Below are positions 24,249 to 33,529 of a stretch of 52,354 nt of DNA, one piece after another (position 1 is the stretch's first letter; the number at the start of each line of letters is the position of its first letter). The stretch is from the NCBI GenBank assembly GCA_947492105.1, contig CANLMN010000029.1, forward strand, positions 1-52,354, written 5' to 3'. The DNA is from an uncultured Aquimarina sp. GTDB taxonomy: Bacteria; Bacteroidota; Bacteroidia; Flavobacteriales; Flavobacteriaceae. Below the pieces are notes generated by a model that did not search any database, had not been told where the DNA came from, and was given only the letters and a program-made list of their open reading frames with translations. The position numbers were made by a program, and so were the translations under genes.

Positions 24249-26447
24249 CTAATCAGGCTGTGTTTTACCCAATAATGTAAAGTCTAAATGCCTTTTTACT
24301 AAATCTGCATTTTTTACTTTTACATATACTTCGTCTCCTAATTGATATGTCTTCTTTGTTCGTTGTCCTGTTGCCGTATAGGTCTCTGGGTCAAATATAT
24401 AATGGTCATCACTAATATCTCTCATCCTCACCATTCCCTCACATTTATTAGCAATAATCTCTACATAGATCCCCCACTCTGTCACACCAGAGATCACCCC
24501 CAAAAAAGACTCATCTTTATGCTCTTGCATGAATTTGATCTGCATGAACTTAATAGAATCTCTTTCTGCACTGGCAGCCAAACCTTCCATCTCACTACTA
24601 TGCTTACATTTTTCTTCATATGTTTCTTCTGATGCGGTTTTATTCCCATCCAAATAATATTGTAGCAAACGGTGTGCCATAACATCGGGATATCGTCTAA
24701 TTGGAGAGGTAAAGTGTGAATAATAATCAAAAGCTAATCCATAGTGTCCTATATTGCGCGTGGTATATTCTGCTTTACTCATACTTCGTATTGCCAAAGT
24801 ATCGACTAAGTTTTGTTCTTTTTTTCCTTGAACATCTTTTAATAATCCATTTAAAGAACTTGTGGTAGTTTTGCGATCTCTAAGATCTAGTTTATATCCA
24901 AAACGGGATATCACAGCTTGTAGAGAACTCAACTTATCCTCGTTAGGTTCATCATGTACTCGATAAATAAATGTCTTCTTGGGAGCTTGTTTTCCAATGA
25001 ATTCGGCTACTTTTCTATTTGCAAGAAGCATAAATTCTTCGATCAATTTATTTGCATCTTTAGAGGATTTAAAGAATACACCTACGGGTTCATTAGCTTC
25101 ATTGAGATTAAATTTGACTTCAACTTTGTCAAAAGATATAGCACCATCTCTCATTCTTTTGGATCGCATTTTTTTTGCTAGCTCATCCAACTTCAAAACT
25201 GCATCGGCTATTTTTTGATCAGTTTTATAGGTTTTTCCTGTTAAAGAAATTGTTGCAGGAATAGTATTCTCTTCTGTTTCTATGATATGCTGCGCTTCTT
25301 CATATGCAAAACGTGCATCAGAATAGGTAACCGTTCGACCAAACCATTGATTTAGTACTTGGGCTTTTTCATTAAGTTCAAATACTGCCGAAAAAGTATA
25401 TTTTTCTTCATTAGGTCGCAATGAACAAGCATTATTCGATAATACTTCTGGTAACATGGGTACTACTCTATCCACCAAATATACAGAAGTTGCTCGTTCA
25501 TACGCCTCGTCATCCAAAATAGTGCCTGGTTGGACATAATGGGATACATCGGCAATGTGAATTCCTATCTCATAATTTCCATTTTCTAACAGTTCAAACG
25601 ATAATGCATCATCAAAATCCTTGGCATCTTTTGGATCGATAGTAAAGGTCAACGTTTTACGCATATCTCGTCGTTTCTCGATCTCCGACTCTTGTATACT
25701 TGTATCGAGTTTGTTAGCGTAATCTTCTACTTCTTTTTTAAACTCATGAGGTAATCCATACTGTGCTAGGATAGCATGTATCTCTGTATGATGTTCTCCA
25801 GCTTTGCCAAGAACCTCTGTAACTACACCAAATGGAGAATCTGCCTTGTCTGGCCAGTCTTGTATCTCTACCAATACTTTATCTCCACTTTCTGCATCCT
25901 TAATTTTGTCCTTTGAAACAAAAATATCCGTATACATCTTGGCATTTTGGACATTGACAAAGGCATAATTTTTTTGTAATTCGATAATCCCTACAAAGGA
26001 CATTTGTTTACGTTTGATAATTCTAGTTATCTCACCTTCACTTTTTCCATTACGTTTTCTACGATATACATATACTTCAACTTCATCTCCATGTAATCCT
26101 TTATTCAAATTATTATTAGGGATATAGATGTCTTCTTCTAATTCTTCTACTTCGACATACCCAGACCCTTTTGAATTAATATCCAATATGCCTATGTACG
26201 TATCTATATTGGGTACTATTTTAAATTTTCCTCGTTCCTTCTCCTCTATTTGCTTGTTTGCAGCTAACTGCGATAATTTTTTTATTATTTGATTACGACT
26301 ACTTGGATCATCAACACCAAATTTTGCGGATAATTGTCTATAATTAAATGTTTTATCGGGTGAAGCCTTGAGCGCTTGAAGTATTTTTTTAGTGATGTTT
26401 TCTATTTTCGTAACCTTCTTCTTTCGACTTTTATTCTTTCTTCTCAT
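24249..26447 (-). CDS. rnr: Ribonuclease R
   Basis: 732 residues from the ATG at 26447 (MRRKNKSRKKK). Order: a basic N-terminus, a helix-turn-helix-like region (about 30-80), two cold-shock/OB domains (GYVEVEELEEDIYIPNNNLN, FVNVQNAKMYTDIFVS), the RNB catalytic domain with TIDPKDAKDFDDALSFE (the metal-binding Asp cluster) and HIADVSHYV, the later HFTSPIRRYPDVMAHR, and a C-terminal S1 domain (FLGVISGVTEWGIYVEI). It degrades structured RNA 3' to 5' in the cytoplasm. The C-terminal Lys-rich tail of some RNase R enzymes is absent. Divergent from rpiB across a long non-coding region. Confidence 0.97.
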   Translation of the reverse strand: MRRKNKSRKKKVTKIENITKKILQALKASPDKTFNYRQLSAKFGVDDPSSRNQIIKKLSQLAANKQIEEKERGKFKIVPNIDTYIGILDINSKGSGYVEVEELEEDIYIPNNNLNKGLHGDEVEVYVYRRKRNGKSEGEITRIIKRKQMSFVGIIELQKNYAFVNVQNAKMYTDIFVSKDKIKDAESGDKVLVEIQDWPDKADSPFGVVTEVLGKAGEHHTEIHAILAQYGLPHEFKKEVEDYANKLDTSIQESEIEKRRDMRKTLTFTIDPKDAKDFDDALSFELLENGNYEIGIHIADVSHYVQPGTILDDEAYERATSVYLVDRVVPMLPEVLSNNACSLRPNEEKYTFSAVFELNEKAQVLNQWFGRTVTYSDARFAYEEAQHIIETEENTIPATISLTGKTYKTDQKIADAVLKLDELAKKMRSKRMRDGAISFDKVEVKFNLNEANEPVGVFFKSSKDANKLIEEFMLLANRKVAEFIGKQAPKKTFIYRVHDEPNEDKLSSLQAVISRFGYKLDLRDRKTTTSSLNGLLKDVQGKKEQNLVDTLAIRSMSKAEYTTRNIGHYGLAFDYYSHFTSPIRRYPDVMAHRLLQYYLDGNKTASEETYEEKCKHSSEMEGLAASAERDSIKFMQIKFMQEHKDESFLGVISGVTEWGIYVEIIANKCEGMVRMRDISDDHYIFDPETYTATGQRTKKTYQLGDEVYVKVKNADLVKRHLDFTLLGKTQPD

Positions 26448-27188
26448 GTACGTTTTTATATACTTGCGGTTAAACATGATCTATATACAACAAAATTTAT
26501 GCATACAAATCGTGCTAAAATTACATTTATTCTATACAACAATCTAGTATTACCGATAAACTTTATCCTTCTCTATGTTTGTAAAAAGTTATTTTTTTTA
26601 TCAAAAAGAACATCATATAGTCCATCTTTTGAACGCTTTTTATTCTATAATTTAATCATTTCACAGTACTTTTTCCGAATAAATCAATGCTTAGTGCTAC
26701 ATAAAATACATCTACGAGTTGCTTGCATTCTCATAGAATGTATCCAAGTACTTTTATTTTTTTTTCAAATCCCTACAAAAATGCATTGTAAGCCAATTAT
26801 ATTTAATTCTTTGATATTACGCATCCATCTTGTACGTTATCTTATCAAGTAAAGGAAAACATTGTCATAAGGCTCAAAAACGCTTAGAAACGTTTCAAAA
26901 GCCCCAAAAACCAAGTAAGAGGAACATCTCACAAAGAACTTTTGAATTTCAACACTACATTTTCATTGTTTACCTAAAAGCTACTTTTCATTGTTTTCAA
27001 CAATAATTATAATATTATCTTTTTTCTTTTAAATTTAAAAAAATAAATGATAGTTATTATAGGGTGTTAATAACAGGTATAACTTTGTTATATAAGATTT
27101 GTTTTTCTCGCTATATTGATTTTTAAGTTAGTTTTTAACAGGATTTAATCATGCTAATTCTTTGAAAATCTAATAGAATCTGTATTTA

Positions 27189-27204
27189 GTTAACAATTGT
27201 TAAC
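27189..27204. repeat. 16-bp perfect palindrome
   Basis: GTTAACAATTGTTAAC is perfectly self-complementary. Related half-sites (GTTAATAACA, TTTAACAGG) lie within the preceding 150 bp. It could be an operator or an origin element. Confidence 0.6.
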
Positions 27205-27417
27205 AACGAATAAACACAGTTCTTTTTTTATAATTTTTATTGTCAATAGAAGTTTATAAAGTTCATTTTTGAGCTAATAATTAATCTATAAATAAAGCTA
27301 ACTTTTCTTTCTTTGTAACTTTCAATTTTGGTATCCTTATTTAAAATTAAACTACCAAAAATACTTTCGCTATTTTAGAAACTAGTTATTCACATCAGTT
27401 GTCAACAAGCTCCTAGT

Positions 27418-27513
27418 ACTTATAAACAATTGAGAGGAACTGAATATAGTATGAGTATATAATTGTTTTAAATAATTAAAAATCAGTATTTTAAATGTAA
27501 ATTGTTTATAAGT
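27418..27513. repeat. 14-bp inverted repeat with 68-nt spacer
   Basis: ACTTATAAACAATT (27418-27431) and AATTGTTTATAAGT (27500-27513) are exact inverse copies. Confidence 0.6.
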
Positions 27514-27560
27514 GCAACCATATTTTATAAATGATAAAGGAGCCTAAACTTCTGGTTATG

Positions 27561-27568
27561 TATCTTTG
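27561..27568 (+). promoter_or_regulatory. Candidate -7 box of the rpiB operon (TATCTTTG)
   Basis: TATCTTTG matches TAnnTTTG. It implies a leader of about 105 nt before the rpiB ATG. No clear TTG at -33. Confidence 0.5.
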
Positions 27569-27679
27569 TAAAGTGTATGTATAATTTAATTTGGATATAG
27601 CATGTTTACAATACTTTTTAATTTTCTATAAAAAAGTATTCCTATAAATGTTCTGTCTAATCTTTTAATAAAAAATGAA

Positions 27680-28111
27680 ATGAAAATAGCTATAGGAAAT
27701 GATCATGCAGGGACTGTTTATAAGTTTGCAGTTGTCGCTTATCTAGAGGCTCAAGGTATAGAAGTGATAAATTATGGAACGGACGAGGAGTCAAGTGTAG
27801 ATTATCCCGATTTTGTACATCCTGTTGCAGCAGCTGTTGCAGAAAAGAAAGCGGATTTTGGTATTCTAATTTGTGGTAGTGCCAATGGTGTAGCAATTAC
27901 GGCAAATAAATATAAAGAAGTCAGAGCAGGTTTATGTTGGATTTCTGAAATTGCAGAATTAACCCGTCAGCATAATAATGCAAATATACTTTGTATACCA
28001 GCTCGATATACTGCAGAAGCACAGGCATTAGGAATAGTAAAAACCTTTTTGGAAACTGAGTTTGAGGGTGGACGTCATCAAAATAGAGTAGACAAAATAG
28101 CAATATGTTAA
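27680..28111 (+). CDS. rpiB: Ribose-5-phosphate isomerase B (RpiB/LacAB family)
   Basis: 143 residues, family-normal. N-terminus IAIGNDHAGTVYK (substrate-phosphate region with Asp-His), then INYGTDEESSVDYPDF, the catalytic-Cys loop FGILICGSANGVAITANK, and AGLCWISEIAELTRQHNNANILCIPAR, all in family order. It interconverts ribulose-5-phosphate and ribose-5-phosphate in the pentose phosphate pathway. It is the first gene of a three-gene plus-strand operon; the CDF gene begins 3 nt after its stop. Confidence 0.96.
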   Translation: MKIAIGNDHAGTVYKFAVVAYLEAQGIEVINYGTDEESSVDYPDFVHPVAAAVAEKKADFGILICGSANGVAITANKYKEVRAGLCWISEIAELTRQHNNANILCIPARYTAEAQALGIVKTFLETEFEGGRHQNRVDKIAIC

Positions 28112-28114
28112 TAT

Positions 28115-29029
28115 ATGGGACATCAGGATCATAGACACGATCATCATCACCCCGAGCTTTTGGGGAGAAATTTGTTTGTGTCTATTATCCTAAATTCCTT
28201 TATTACAATAGTTCAGATTCTGGGAGGTATTATATCAGGTAGTTTATCTCTATTATCTGATGCCTTGCATAATTTTAGTGATGTAGTTTCTTTGGTGATT
28301 AGTTATATCGCCAATAGATATGCCAGAAAAAAAGCATCGATTGACAAAACCTTTGGATATAAACGTGCAGAAATTGTAGCGGCATTTATCAACGCAGCTA
28401 CATTGATTATTGTTGCTGTTTTACTGATCATAGAGGCTGTAGAACGATTTTTGAAACCTCAAATAGTAGGGACCGATTTGGTAATTTTGTTATCAGTTGT
28501 AGCAATTTTAGGAAATGGTTTCAGTGTATTATTATTAAAAAAGCAACGTAGTATCAATATGAATATGCGATCTGCATATTTGCATTTGATTACTGATATG
28601 ATGGCTTCTGTAGCAGTATTAATTGGTGGGTTATTGATGAAATTTTATCAAATTTACTGGATTGATAGTTTATTAACTTTTGCAATAGCAATATATTTAA
28701 TTGTAGTTGGATATGATTTGCTCAAATCTTCTTTTAAAGTTTTAATGCTTTTTACACCAGATACCATAGCTATAAAACAAATAGTACAAACAGTGAATCA
28801 ATTACCTGAAGTAAAAAGTTTGCACCATGTTCATCTTTGGCAGTTGAATGAAGAGGAAACACATCTAGAAGCGCATATTGATTTTCATGAAGATATTGCT
28901 ATCTCTAGATTTGGTGAAATTTTGGAAAATATAGAAGCTTTGTTGCTCAAGGAGTACCAAATTAATCATATCACATTACAGCCAGAATATCAAAAGAGCG
29001 ATAGTAAAGAAATTATTGTTCAGGATTGA
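28115..29029 (+). CDS. Cation diffusion facilitator (CDF/CzcD-type) metal exporter
   Basis: 304 residues. The N-terminus is His-rich (HQDHRHDHHHPE), typical of zinc-handling CDF proteins. Six membrane helices follow. The two HD-type transport-site motifs are SLLSDALHNFSDVVSL (helix 2) and HLITDMMASVAVLIGG (helix 5). The cytoplasmic C-terminal domain has HHVHLWQLNEEETHLEAHIDF. The family exports Zn2+ (also Co2+ or Cd2+) in exchange for protons. It is translationally close to rpiB and to the downstream GNAT gene, with no obvious functional link. Confidence 0.95.
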   Translation: MGHQDHRHDHHHPELLGRNLFVSIILNSFITIVQILGGIISGSLSLLSDALHNFSDVVSLVISYIANRYARKKASIDKTFGYKRAEIVAAFINAATLIIVAVLLIIEAVERFLKPQIVGTDLVILLSVVAILGNGFSVLLLKKQRSINMNMRSAYLHLITDMMASVAVLIGGLLMKFYQIYWIDSLLTFAIAIYLIVVGYDLLKSSFKVLMLFTPDTIAIKQIVQTVNQLPEVKSLHHVHLWQLNEEETHLEAHIDFHEDIAISRFGEILENIEALLLKEYQINHITLQPEYQKSDSKEIIVQD

Positions 29030-29033
29030 AGCT

Positions 29034-29483
29034 ATGACATATTCTATTAAAACATTTGAAGAGCTTACAACAATAGAGTTGTACGAAATACTACGTCTAC
29101 GTGCAGCAGTATTTGTGGTAGAACAAAATTGTGTATATCAGGATCTAGATGATCAAGATCAACATGCGGTGCATATTATAGGTAGAAAGGATCAGAATAT
29201 TATTGCATATACAAGAATTTTTGACCAAGAAAGTGCTATGGAGTATGCATCAATTGGCCGTGTGATTGTTTCAAAATCTGAACGCCAACTTGGGTATGGG
29301 CATGATTTAGTAAAAACAAGTATTCAGGAAATCTACCGTCGTTTTGGTTCTAAAACTATCAAAATTTCTGCCCAAAAGCATTTGGAAGCTTTTTATGAAC
29401 AACATGGATTTTTGGCAATAGGAAAAGAATATTTGGAAGATGGGATACCGCATATAGGAATGCTTATACCATTTGTTGTTTGA
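29034..29483 (+). CDS. ElaA-like GNAT N-acetyltransferase
   Basis: 149 residues from the ATG at 29034, 4 nt after the CDF stop. The sequence follows the ElaA branch of GNATs: FEELTTIELYEILRLRAAVFVVEQ, YQDLDDQDQHAVHI, YTRIF, SIGRVIVSKSERQLGYGHDLV (acetyl-CoA loop), ISAQKHLEAFYEQHGF and a C-terminal EDGIPHIGML. The last residues IPFVV and the stop codon come from repeat A copy 2, so the original C-terminus was altered or extended. Substrate unknown. Confidence 0.93.
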   Translation: MTYSIKTFEELTTIELYEILRLRAAVFVVEQNCVYQDLDDQDQHAVHIIGRKDQNIIAYTRIFDQESAMEYASIGRVIVSKSERQLGYGHDLVKTSIQEIYRRFGSKTIKISAQKHLEAFYEQHGFLAIGKEYLEDGIPHIGMLIPFVV

Positions 29484-29564
29484 TTTTACCGGAAAGAAAG
29501 ATTAAGATTTTTTTGTTTAAGCTTCAGCAAAAACATCAAGTATAACCTTAGTTATGGTTTATGC
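29466..29564 (+). repeat. Dispersed repeat A, copy 2 (half element)
   Basis: It begins ATACCATTTGTTGTTTGA and matches the left half of copy 1 (TTTACCGGAAAGAAAGATTAA, the TTTAAGCTTCAGCA core) up to the central GTTATGGTTTATGC, then stops. It lies between the convergent GNAT and S41 genes and supplies the GNAT stop codon. Confidence 0.75.
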
Positions 29565-29576
29565 CATTAAGCAATA

Positions 29577-31199
29577 TTAATGTAGGATATCATGATATTT
29601 TTCGGGGTTATTCAGTATTTCTTTACTTCGCAAGATAGCAGGATCATGTAATACATAATATTGATATAGACCTTCTCTATAAAAGTAGCGTTTTACGATT
29701 TCGTTTGTCAAAAGATGAGAGATTTCATCTTTTTTCAGTATTAATTCTTTTTCTTTTGCGTTTTTGACATTTTTCAACAAAGCCTTATAATTGATATCAA
29801 TATCATCATCAAAGGTTTCTTTTTTGGCAATACTGAGCATTTTTTTCAGGGAGATTTCTGTTTGCGTTTCATAGCTAAAATTCCCGTTTTTTAGATATTT
29901 TTTGAAGGCATCATAATCCGAATCCGTAAAACTAAAACTTTCTAAATCTTTAATCTGATTTGTATAGTAATATTTTGTTACATAATTAAATATAGTATAC
30001 TCTTTCATCAGTGTTTTGGTAATTGGACTGTTCTTTGCAGAAGCGATTTCTATGTCTGGTTTTATACCACCACCATCATATACAGTGCGTCCATTTTTTG
30101 TTTTAAAAGCTTGAAAATCGATTTCTTTGGTTTTTACCGCATTATCGTTTTCATCACGATTCCAATAATCCAAAGATTGTATACATCTACCACTTGGCAT
30201 GTGATAGCGAGATATGGTAACTTTTAGTTTAGTACCATGTTCTATATCTTTTGGTCGTTGTACCAGTCCTTTGCCAAAACTTCTAGCTCCTATAATCACT
30301 CCACGATCCAAATCCTGTATACTACCAGAAACAATCTCACTTGCAGAGGCACTACGACCATTGACTAGAACGGTCAAAGGAATTGTAGTATCTATAGGAT
30401 CTTTTTTAGTAAAATAATCTTTGTTGTACTTTTCAACAACAGATTTTGTTTCGGTAATTAAAGTTTGTTTGGGTACAAAAATATTGGTCACTGCAATAGC
30501 TTCTGTGAGTAATCCACCTGGATTATCTCTTAGATCTAAAATAATTTTGGTAGCACCTTTGCTTTTGAGATCCAAGAGTGCTGCTATAGTTTGTTCTGAT
30601 GCTTTTTCATTAAATTTTGCTAATACGATATATCCACTTTTATCATCTAATAAGGTATAAAAAGGGACGGCATTTACCTCTATGGCTTCTCTGGTTAGGG
30701 TAGTTCTTTTAAGTTCATTTTGTCGTTTGTAAACCAAATTTATTTTGGTGCCTGCGGCACCTTTTAGTAATTCACTAGCATCATCCTTAAAATCTGCCAC
30801 CTTTATATCTCCTATTTTTATAATTTCGTCTCCGGCTTTGAGTCCAGCTTTGTCGGCAGGATATCCTTTGTGAGGTTCAACAATGATAATTTTATCTTTG
30901 ATACTACGGATAACAGCGCCAATACCTGTGTATTCTCCTGCATTACGAATACGAGCAGCCTCTACATCCTGTTCACTCCAATAAATAGTATAAGGATCTA
31001 ATTTTGCTAACATACCTTTGATTGCAGAATCCATGAGTTCTGCAGGATTAGTTTCGTCGACATAATTTTCATCAATTCTGTAATAGATATCAGTAAAAAT
31101 TTCTAATTGTTTGGAAACTTCAAAACGATCGGATTTGAAACCCACCATCAATATGAGTACAATAACAGCGATCAATGGTAGTATAAAACGCTTTATCAT
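29577..31199 (-). CDS. S41-family C-terminal processing peptidase
   Basis: 540 residues. An N-terminal hydrophobic segment (residues 5-22) acts as a signal or anchor. A CtpA-type N-domain (YYRIDENYVDETNPAELMDSA) is followed by a PDZ domain (about 85-165; YTGIGAVIRSIKD, GYPADKAGLKAGDEI) and the S41 protease core. The catalytic Ser is in NGRSASASEIVSGSIQD (about residue 281) and the Lys in ARSFGKGLVQ (about 310). It trims periplasmic proteins at C-termini. A helical C-terminal part of about 130 residues (FKKYLKNGNFSYETQTEI) follows. It starts 7 nt after rnpA, in the same operon. Confidence 0.95.
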   Translation of the reverse strand: MIKRFILPLIAVIVLILMVGFKSDRFEVSKQLEIFTDIYYRIDENYVDETNPAELMDSAIKGMLAKLDPYTIYWSEQDVEAARIRNAGEYTGIGAVIRSIKDKIIIVEPHKGYPADKAGLKAGDEIIKIGDIKVADFKDDASELLKGAAGTKINLVYKRQNELKRTTLTREAIEVNAVPFYTLLDDKSGYIVLAKFNEKASEQTIAALLDLKSKGATKIILDLRDNPGGLLTEAIAVTNIFVPKQTLITETKSVVEKYNKDYFTKKDPIDTTIPLTVLVNGRSASASEIVSGSIQDLDRGVIIGARSFGKGLVQRPKDIEHGTKLKVTISRYHMPSGRCIQSLDYWNRDENDNAVKTKEIDFQAFKTKNGRTVYDGGGIKPDIEIASAKNSPITKTLMKEYTIFNYVTKYYYTNQIKDLESFSFTDSDYDAFKKYLKNGNFSYETQTEISLKKMLSIAKKETFDDDIDINYKALLKNVKNAKEKELILKKDEISHLLTNEIVKRYFYREGLYQYYVLHDPAILRSKEILNNPEKYHDILH

Positions 31200-31206
31200 C
31201 AGTTCT

Positions 31207-31581
31207 TTATTTTTTAATTTTTTTTAATTTTTTGAAGGCTTTCATCACTGCAACATCTAGGGGTTTTAGTTCAGGGATTTCTTTGCCAACGTATACAATC
31301 ATAAGCCAATAGGGGTGACTATTAAGATCATTTACAAGATACTTATTTTTTTTATAAGCCTCTCGCAGTAGTCGTTTAATTTTATTTCGGTCTACAGCGT
31401 TTTTAAAATTTCGTTTACTTACAGAAACCCCAGTACGTGTTGGTTGATGAATATTTTCTGATGTAACTCGAAGATAAAATAATCGAATAGGATACTGACC
31501 AAGAGAGTTTCCATCAGTAAAAAGGGTTTCGATTTGTTTTTTTTGTTTTAGTTTTTCTTCTTTGCCGTAGCGTTGATTCAT
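31207..31581 (-). CDS. rnpA: Ribonuclease P protein component
   Basis: 124 residues. RnpA motifs: N-terminal YGKEEKLKQKKQIETLFTDG, the FYLRV strand and TRTGVSVSKRNFKNAVDRNKIKRLLREAYK containing the conserved RNR helix. The protein is strongly basic, as expected for the partner of the RNase P RNA in tRNA 5' maturation. No rpmH lies immediately upstream, so the ancestral rpmH-rnpA pairing is broken here; instead rnpA leads the S41 peptidase, an arrangement I recall as usual in Flavobacteriia. Confidence 0.96.
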   Translation of the reverse strand: MNQRYGKEEKLKQKKQIETLFTDGNSLGQYPIRLFYLRVTSENIHQPTRTGVSVSKRNFKNAVDRNKIKRLLREAYKKNKYLVNDLNSHPYWLMIVYVGKEIPELKPLDVAVMKAFKKLKKIKK

Positions 31582-31637
31582 AGGGAATTATTTAACCCTG
31601 TTTTGTGAATAAACTAGGATATAAAATTTACTATCAA

Positions 31638-31645
31638 CAAAGGTA
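31638..31645 (-). promoter_or_regulatory. Candidate -7 box of the rnpA-S41 operon (TACCTTTG)
   Basis: Minus-strand TACCTTTG fits TAnnTTTG and lies 57 nt before the rnpA ATG, in the 80-nt gap after the M1 peptidase gene. Confidence 0.55.
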
Positions 31646-31661
31646 TCAATTTTATGTAGAT

Positions 31662-33497
31662 CTATTCTTTTGTTGGTTCTGGATAAATATTATTAATAGG
31701 ATTTACATCCGCCATTCTACTCGAAGGATCAATTATAATATTTTTAATAGCTTTTAAGGGTTTTTCTATAGTCAATGTATAATTAGGTATAGCCCAAGCC
31801 CAATCTTTGGCTATAGATCGGTTTATTTTATATTCAACGGGCTTTGTACCACGCATCATTTGAAGCGGGATATAGATAAGCTCTTTGGTACCATCTTCGT
31901 ATAATACAAAGAGTTCTATAGGCATAGGCATAAGACCATTTCTATGGAGTTCGATCTGTGTTGTACCATTTTTTTCCACAACAGATTTGATACCATACTC
32001 AATTTGATTCGTAGTTTGTGTCCAATCGGTGAGATACCAGTCTAATTGCATTCCTGAGATATTTTCTGCAATACGCTTAAAATCGTTTGGAGTTGGGTGT
32101 TTAAATTTCCAGGTATCGTAATATTTTTTGAGGACCTCTGCTAATTGTTGTTCTCCGATAATGTATCCTAATTGTGCCAAAAAAACCTGTCCCTTGGAAT
32201 AGGCAGAAGCACCATAAGCAGAATTAAATGCATAACGATCAGAGTGCGTGGTTTGAGGTTGTTCTTTTCCTGATTGGACTAATCTCATATAACTTTGATA
32301 TGCGCCTGTATGAGGGTTTTCTTTGTTTCTGTCCATGATTTCTGCCATAGCATTTGCAGAAATATAACTCGTAAAACCTTCATCCATCCATTCGTGTTTG
32401 GATTCATTAGTTGCCAAAATATGCTGAAACCAAGAATGTGCCAATTCGTGCGCAGTAACACCAGCCAAACTACCAAAAGAACGCTCTCCTGTAATCAAGG
32501 TACACATCGCATATTCCATACCACCATCACCACCTTGTATCACAGAATACTGTTTGTAGGGATATGCGCCTATTTTTTGATTAAAGAAAGTCATAAACTG
32601 TGCAGTTTTGGGTTGCAATTTTTTCCAGTTTTCGATAATTTTCGGATTGTTTTTATACAAGAAATGAAGCATAGGACCATCTGGAACAGCTAAGGTATCA
32701 TGTATATAATCTGGATCTGCAGCCCAAGTAAAATCATGGACATTGGGTGCGATAAAATGCCAAGAAAGTGTTTTTCCTTTTCGTTTTATTTTGGTTCCGG
32801 GAGTCTCATAACCATATCCTATTGCATCTCCATTTTGTAAGTACCCAGAGCCACCAAGAATATATTTTTTGTCAATTGTTATGGTCACATCAAAATCTCC
32901 CCAGACTCCATGAAATTCTCTACCAATATAGGGATCTGCATGCCAGCCTTCAAAATCATATTCTGCCATTTTTGGATACCATTGCGTCATAGAAAGTGCT
33001 ACTCCTTCTTTGTTGTTCCTTCCAGAACGACGTATTTGTAGCGGTACTTGTCCTTGAAAATTAAGGGTAAAAGTACTCTTTGCACCAGGTGCTATAGGAG
33101 TAGCAAGCGTTACTTCTAATATAGTACCAGCAACATCAGAAGTAAGATCTTTTCCATTTTGTTGTAGGTTCATCACCTTTAGAAATCCGTATTCTTCGGG
33201 TTGTAATTTGCTGATTCTATCCAATACACGACCATCTGGGTCGGCAATAGTTCTAGAATTGACATCCATCTCACTTCCAGGCTGAAAAGCATTAAAATAT
33301 AAGTGATAAAATACTTTTTTTAAGGTATCAGGGGAATTATTGGTGTATACAAGTTCTTGAGAACCGGTATACTTATAATTTTTTACATCCATATTCACCT
33401 GCATTTTGTAGGAAACATGTTGTTGCCAATAGCTAGAGTTATTTTGAGCACTGAGTCCAACAGTAATCAAAATAAATAAGGAAAGTAGATGTCGCAT
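31662..33497 (-). CDS. M1-family metallopeptidase (aminopeptidase-like)
   Basis: 611 residues. A signal peptide spans residues 1-17 (LITVGLSAQ). An N-terminal beta domain (YKMQVNMDVKNYKYTGSQELVY) leads to the thermolysin-like domain. The zinc site is HELAHSWFQH with the third ligand Glu in HEWMDEGFTSYI (HExxH-18-E), near residues 347-370. A GGDGGMEYAM segment upstream corresponds to the GxMEN exopeptidase motif, here with Tyr in place of Asn's neighbour. It is likely an exported peptide-scavenging aminopeptidase. It is 32 nt downstream of the S8 peptidase gene, probably the same operon. Confidence 0.93.
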   Translation of the reverse strand: MRHLLSLFILITVGLSAQNNSSYWQQHVSYKMQVNMDVKNYKYTGSQELVYTNNSPDTLKKVFYHLYFNAFQPGSEMDVNSRTIADPDGRVLDRISKLQPEEYGFLKVMNLQQNGKDLTSDVAGTILEVTLATPIAPGAKSTFTLNFQGQVPLQIRRSGRNNKEGVALSMTQWYPKMAEYDFEGWHADPYIGREFHGVWGDFDVTITIDKKYILGGSGYLQNGDAIGYGYETPGTKIKRKGKTLSWHFIAPNVHDFTWAADPDYIHDTLAVPDGPMLHFLYKNNPKIIENWKKLQPKTAQFMTFFNQKIGAYPYKQYSVIQGGDGGMEYAMCTLITGERSFGSLAGVTAHELAHSWFQHILATNESKHEWMDEGFTSYISANAMAEIMDRNKENPHTGAYQSYMRLVQSGKEQPQTTHSDRYAFNSAYGASAYSKGQVFLAQLGYIIGEQQLAEVLKKYYDTWKFKHPTPNDFKRIAENISGMQLDWYLTDWTQTTNQIEYGIKSVVEKNGTTQIELHRNGLMPMPIELFVLYEDGTKELIYIPLQMMRGTKPVEYKINRSIAKDWAWAIPNYTLTIEKPLKAIKNIIIDPSSRMADVNPINNIYPEPTKE

Positions 33498-33529
33498 AGT
33501 TGATGTTTTGTACAGCTTTTTTGTTCTAA

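Larger units (their letters stand above)
26448..27679. other. 1.2-kb AT-rich divergent intergenic region with palindromes
   Basis: No convincing gene. It lies between rnr (minus) and rpiB (plus). It contains a 16-bp perfect palindrome (27189-27204), a 14-bp inverted repeat with 68-nt spacing (27418-27513), TTATTCACA (a DnaA-box match) at about 27386, and the rpiB -7 box. Its size and composition stand out from the rest of the conserved part of the window. Confidence 0.6.

Noticed and set aside
26376-26852. Plus-strand 158-codon ORF antisense to the rnr start and into the gap
   Set aside because: A third overlaps rnr on the other strand, the product is Phe/Leu/Ile-rich as expected for AT-rich random frames, and no promoter or ribosome site is seen.
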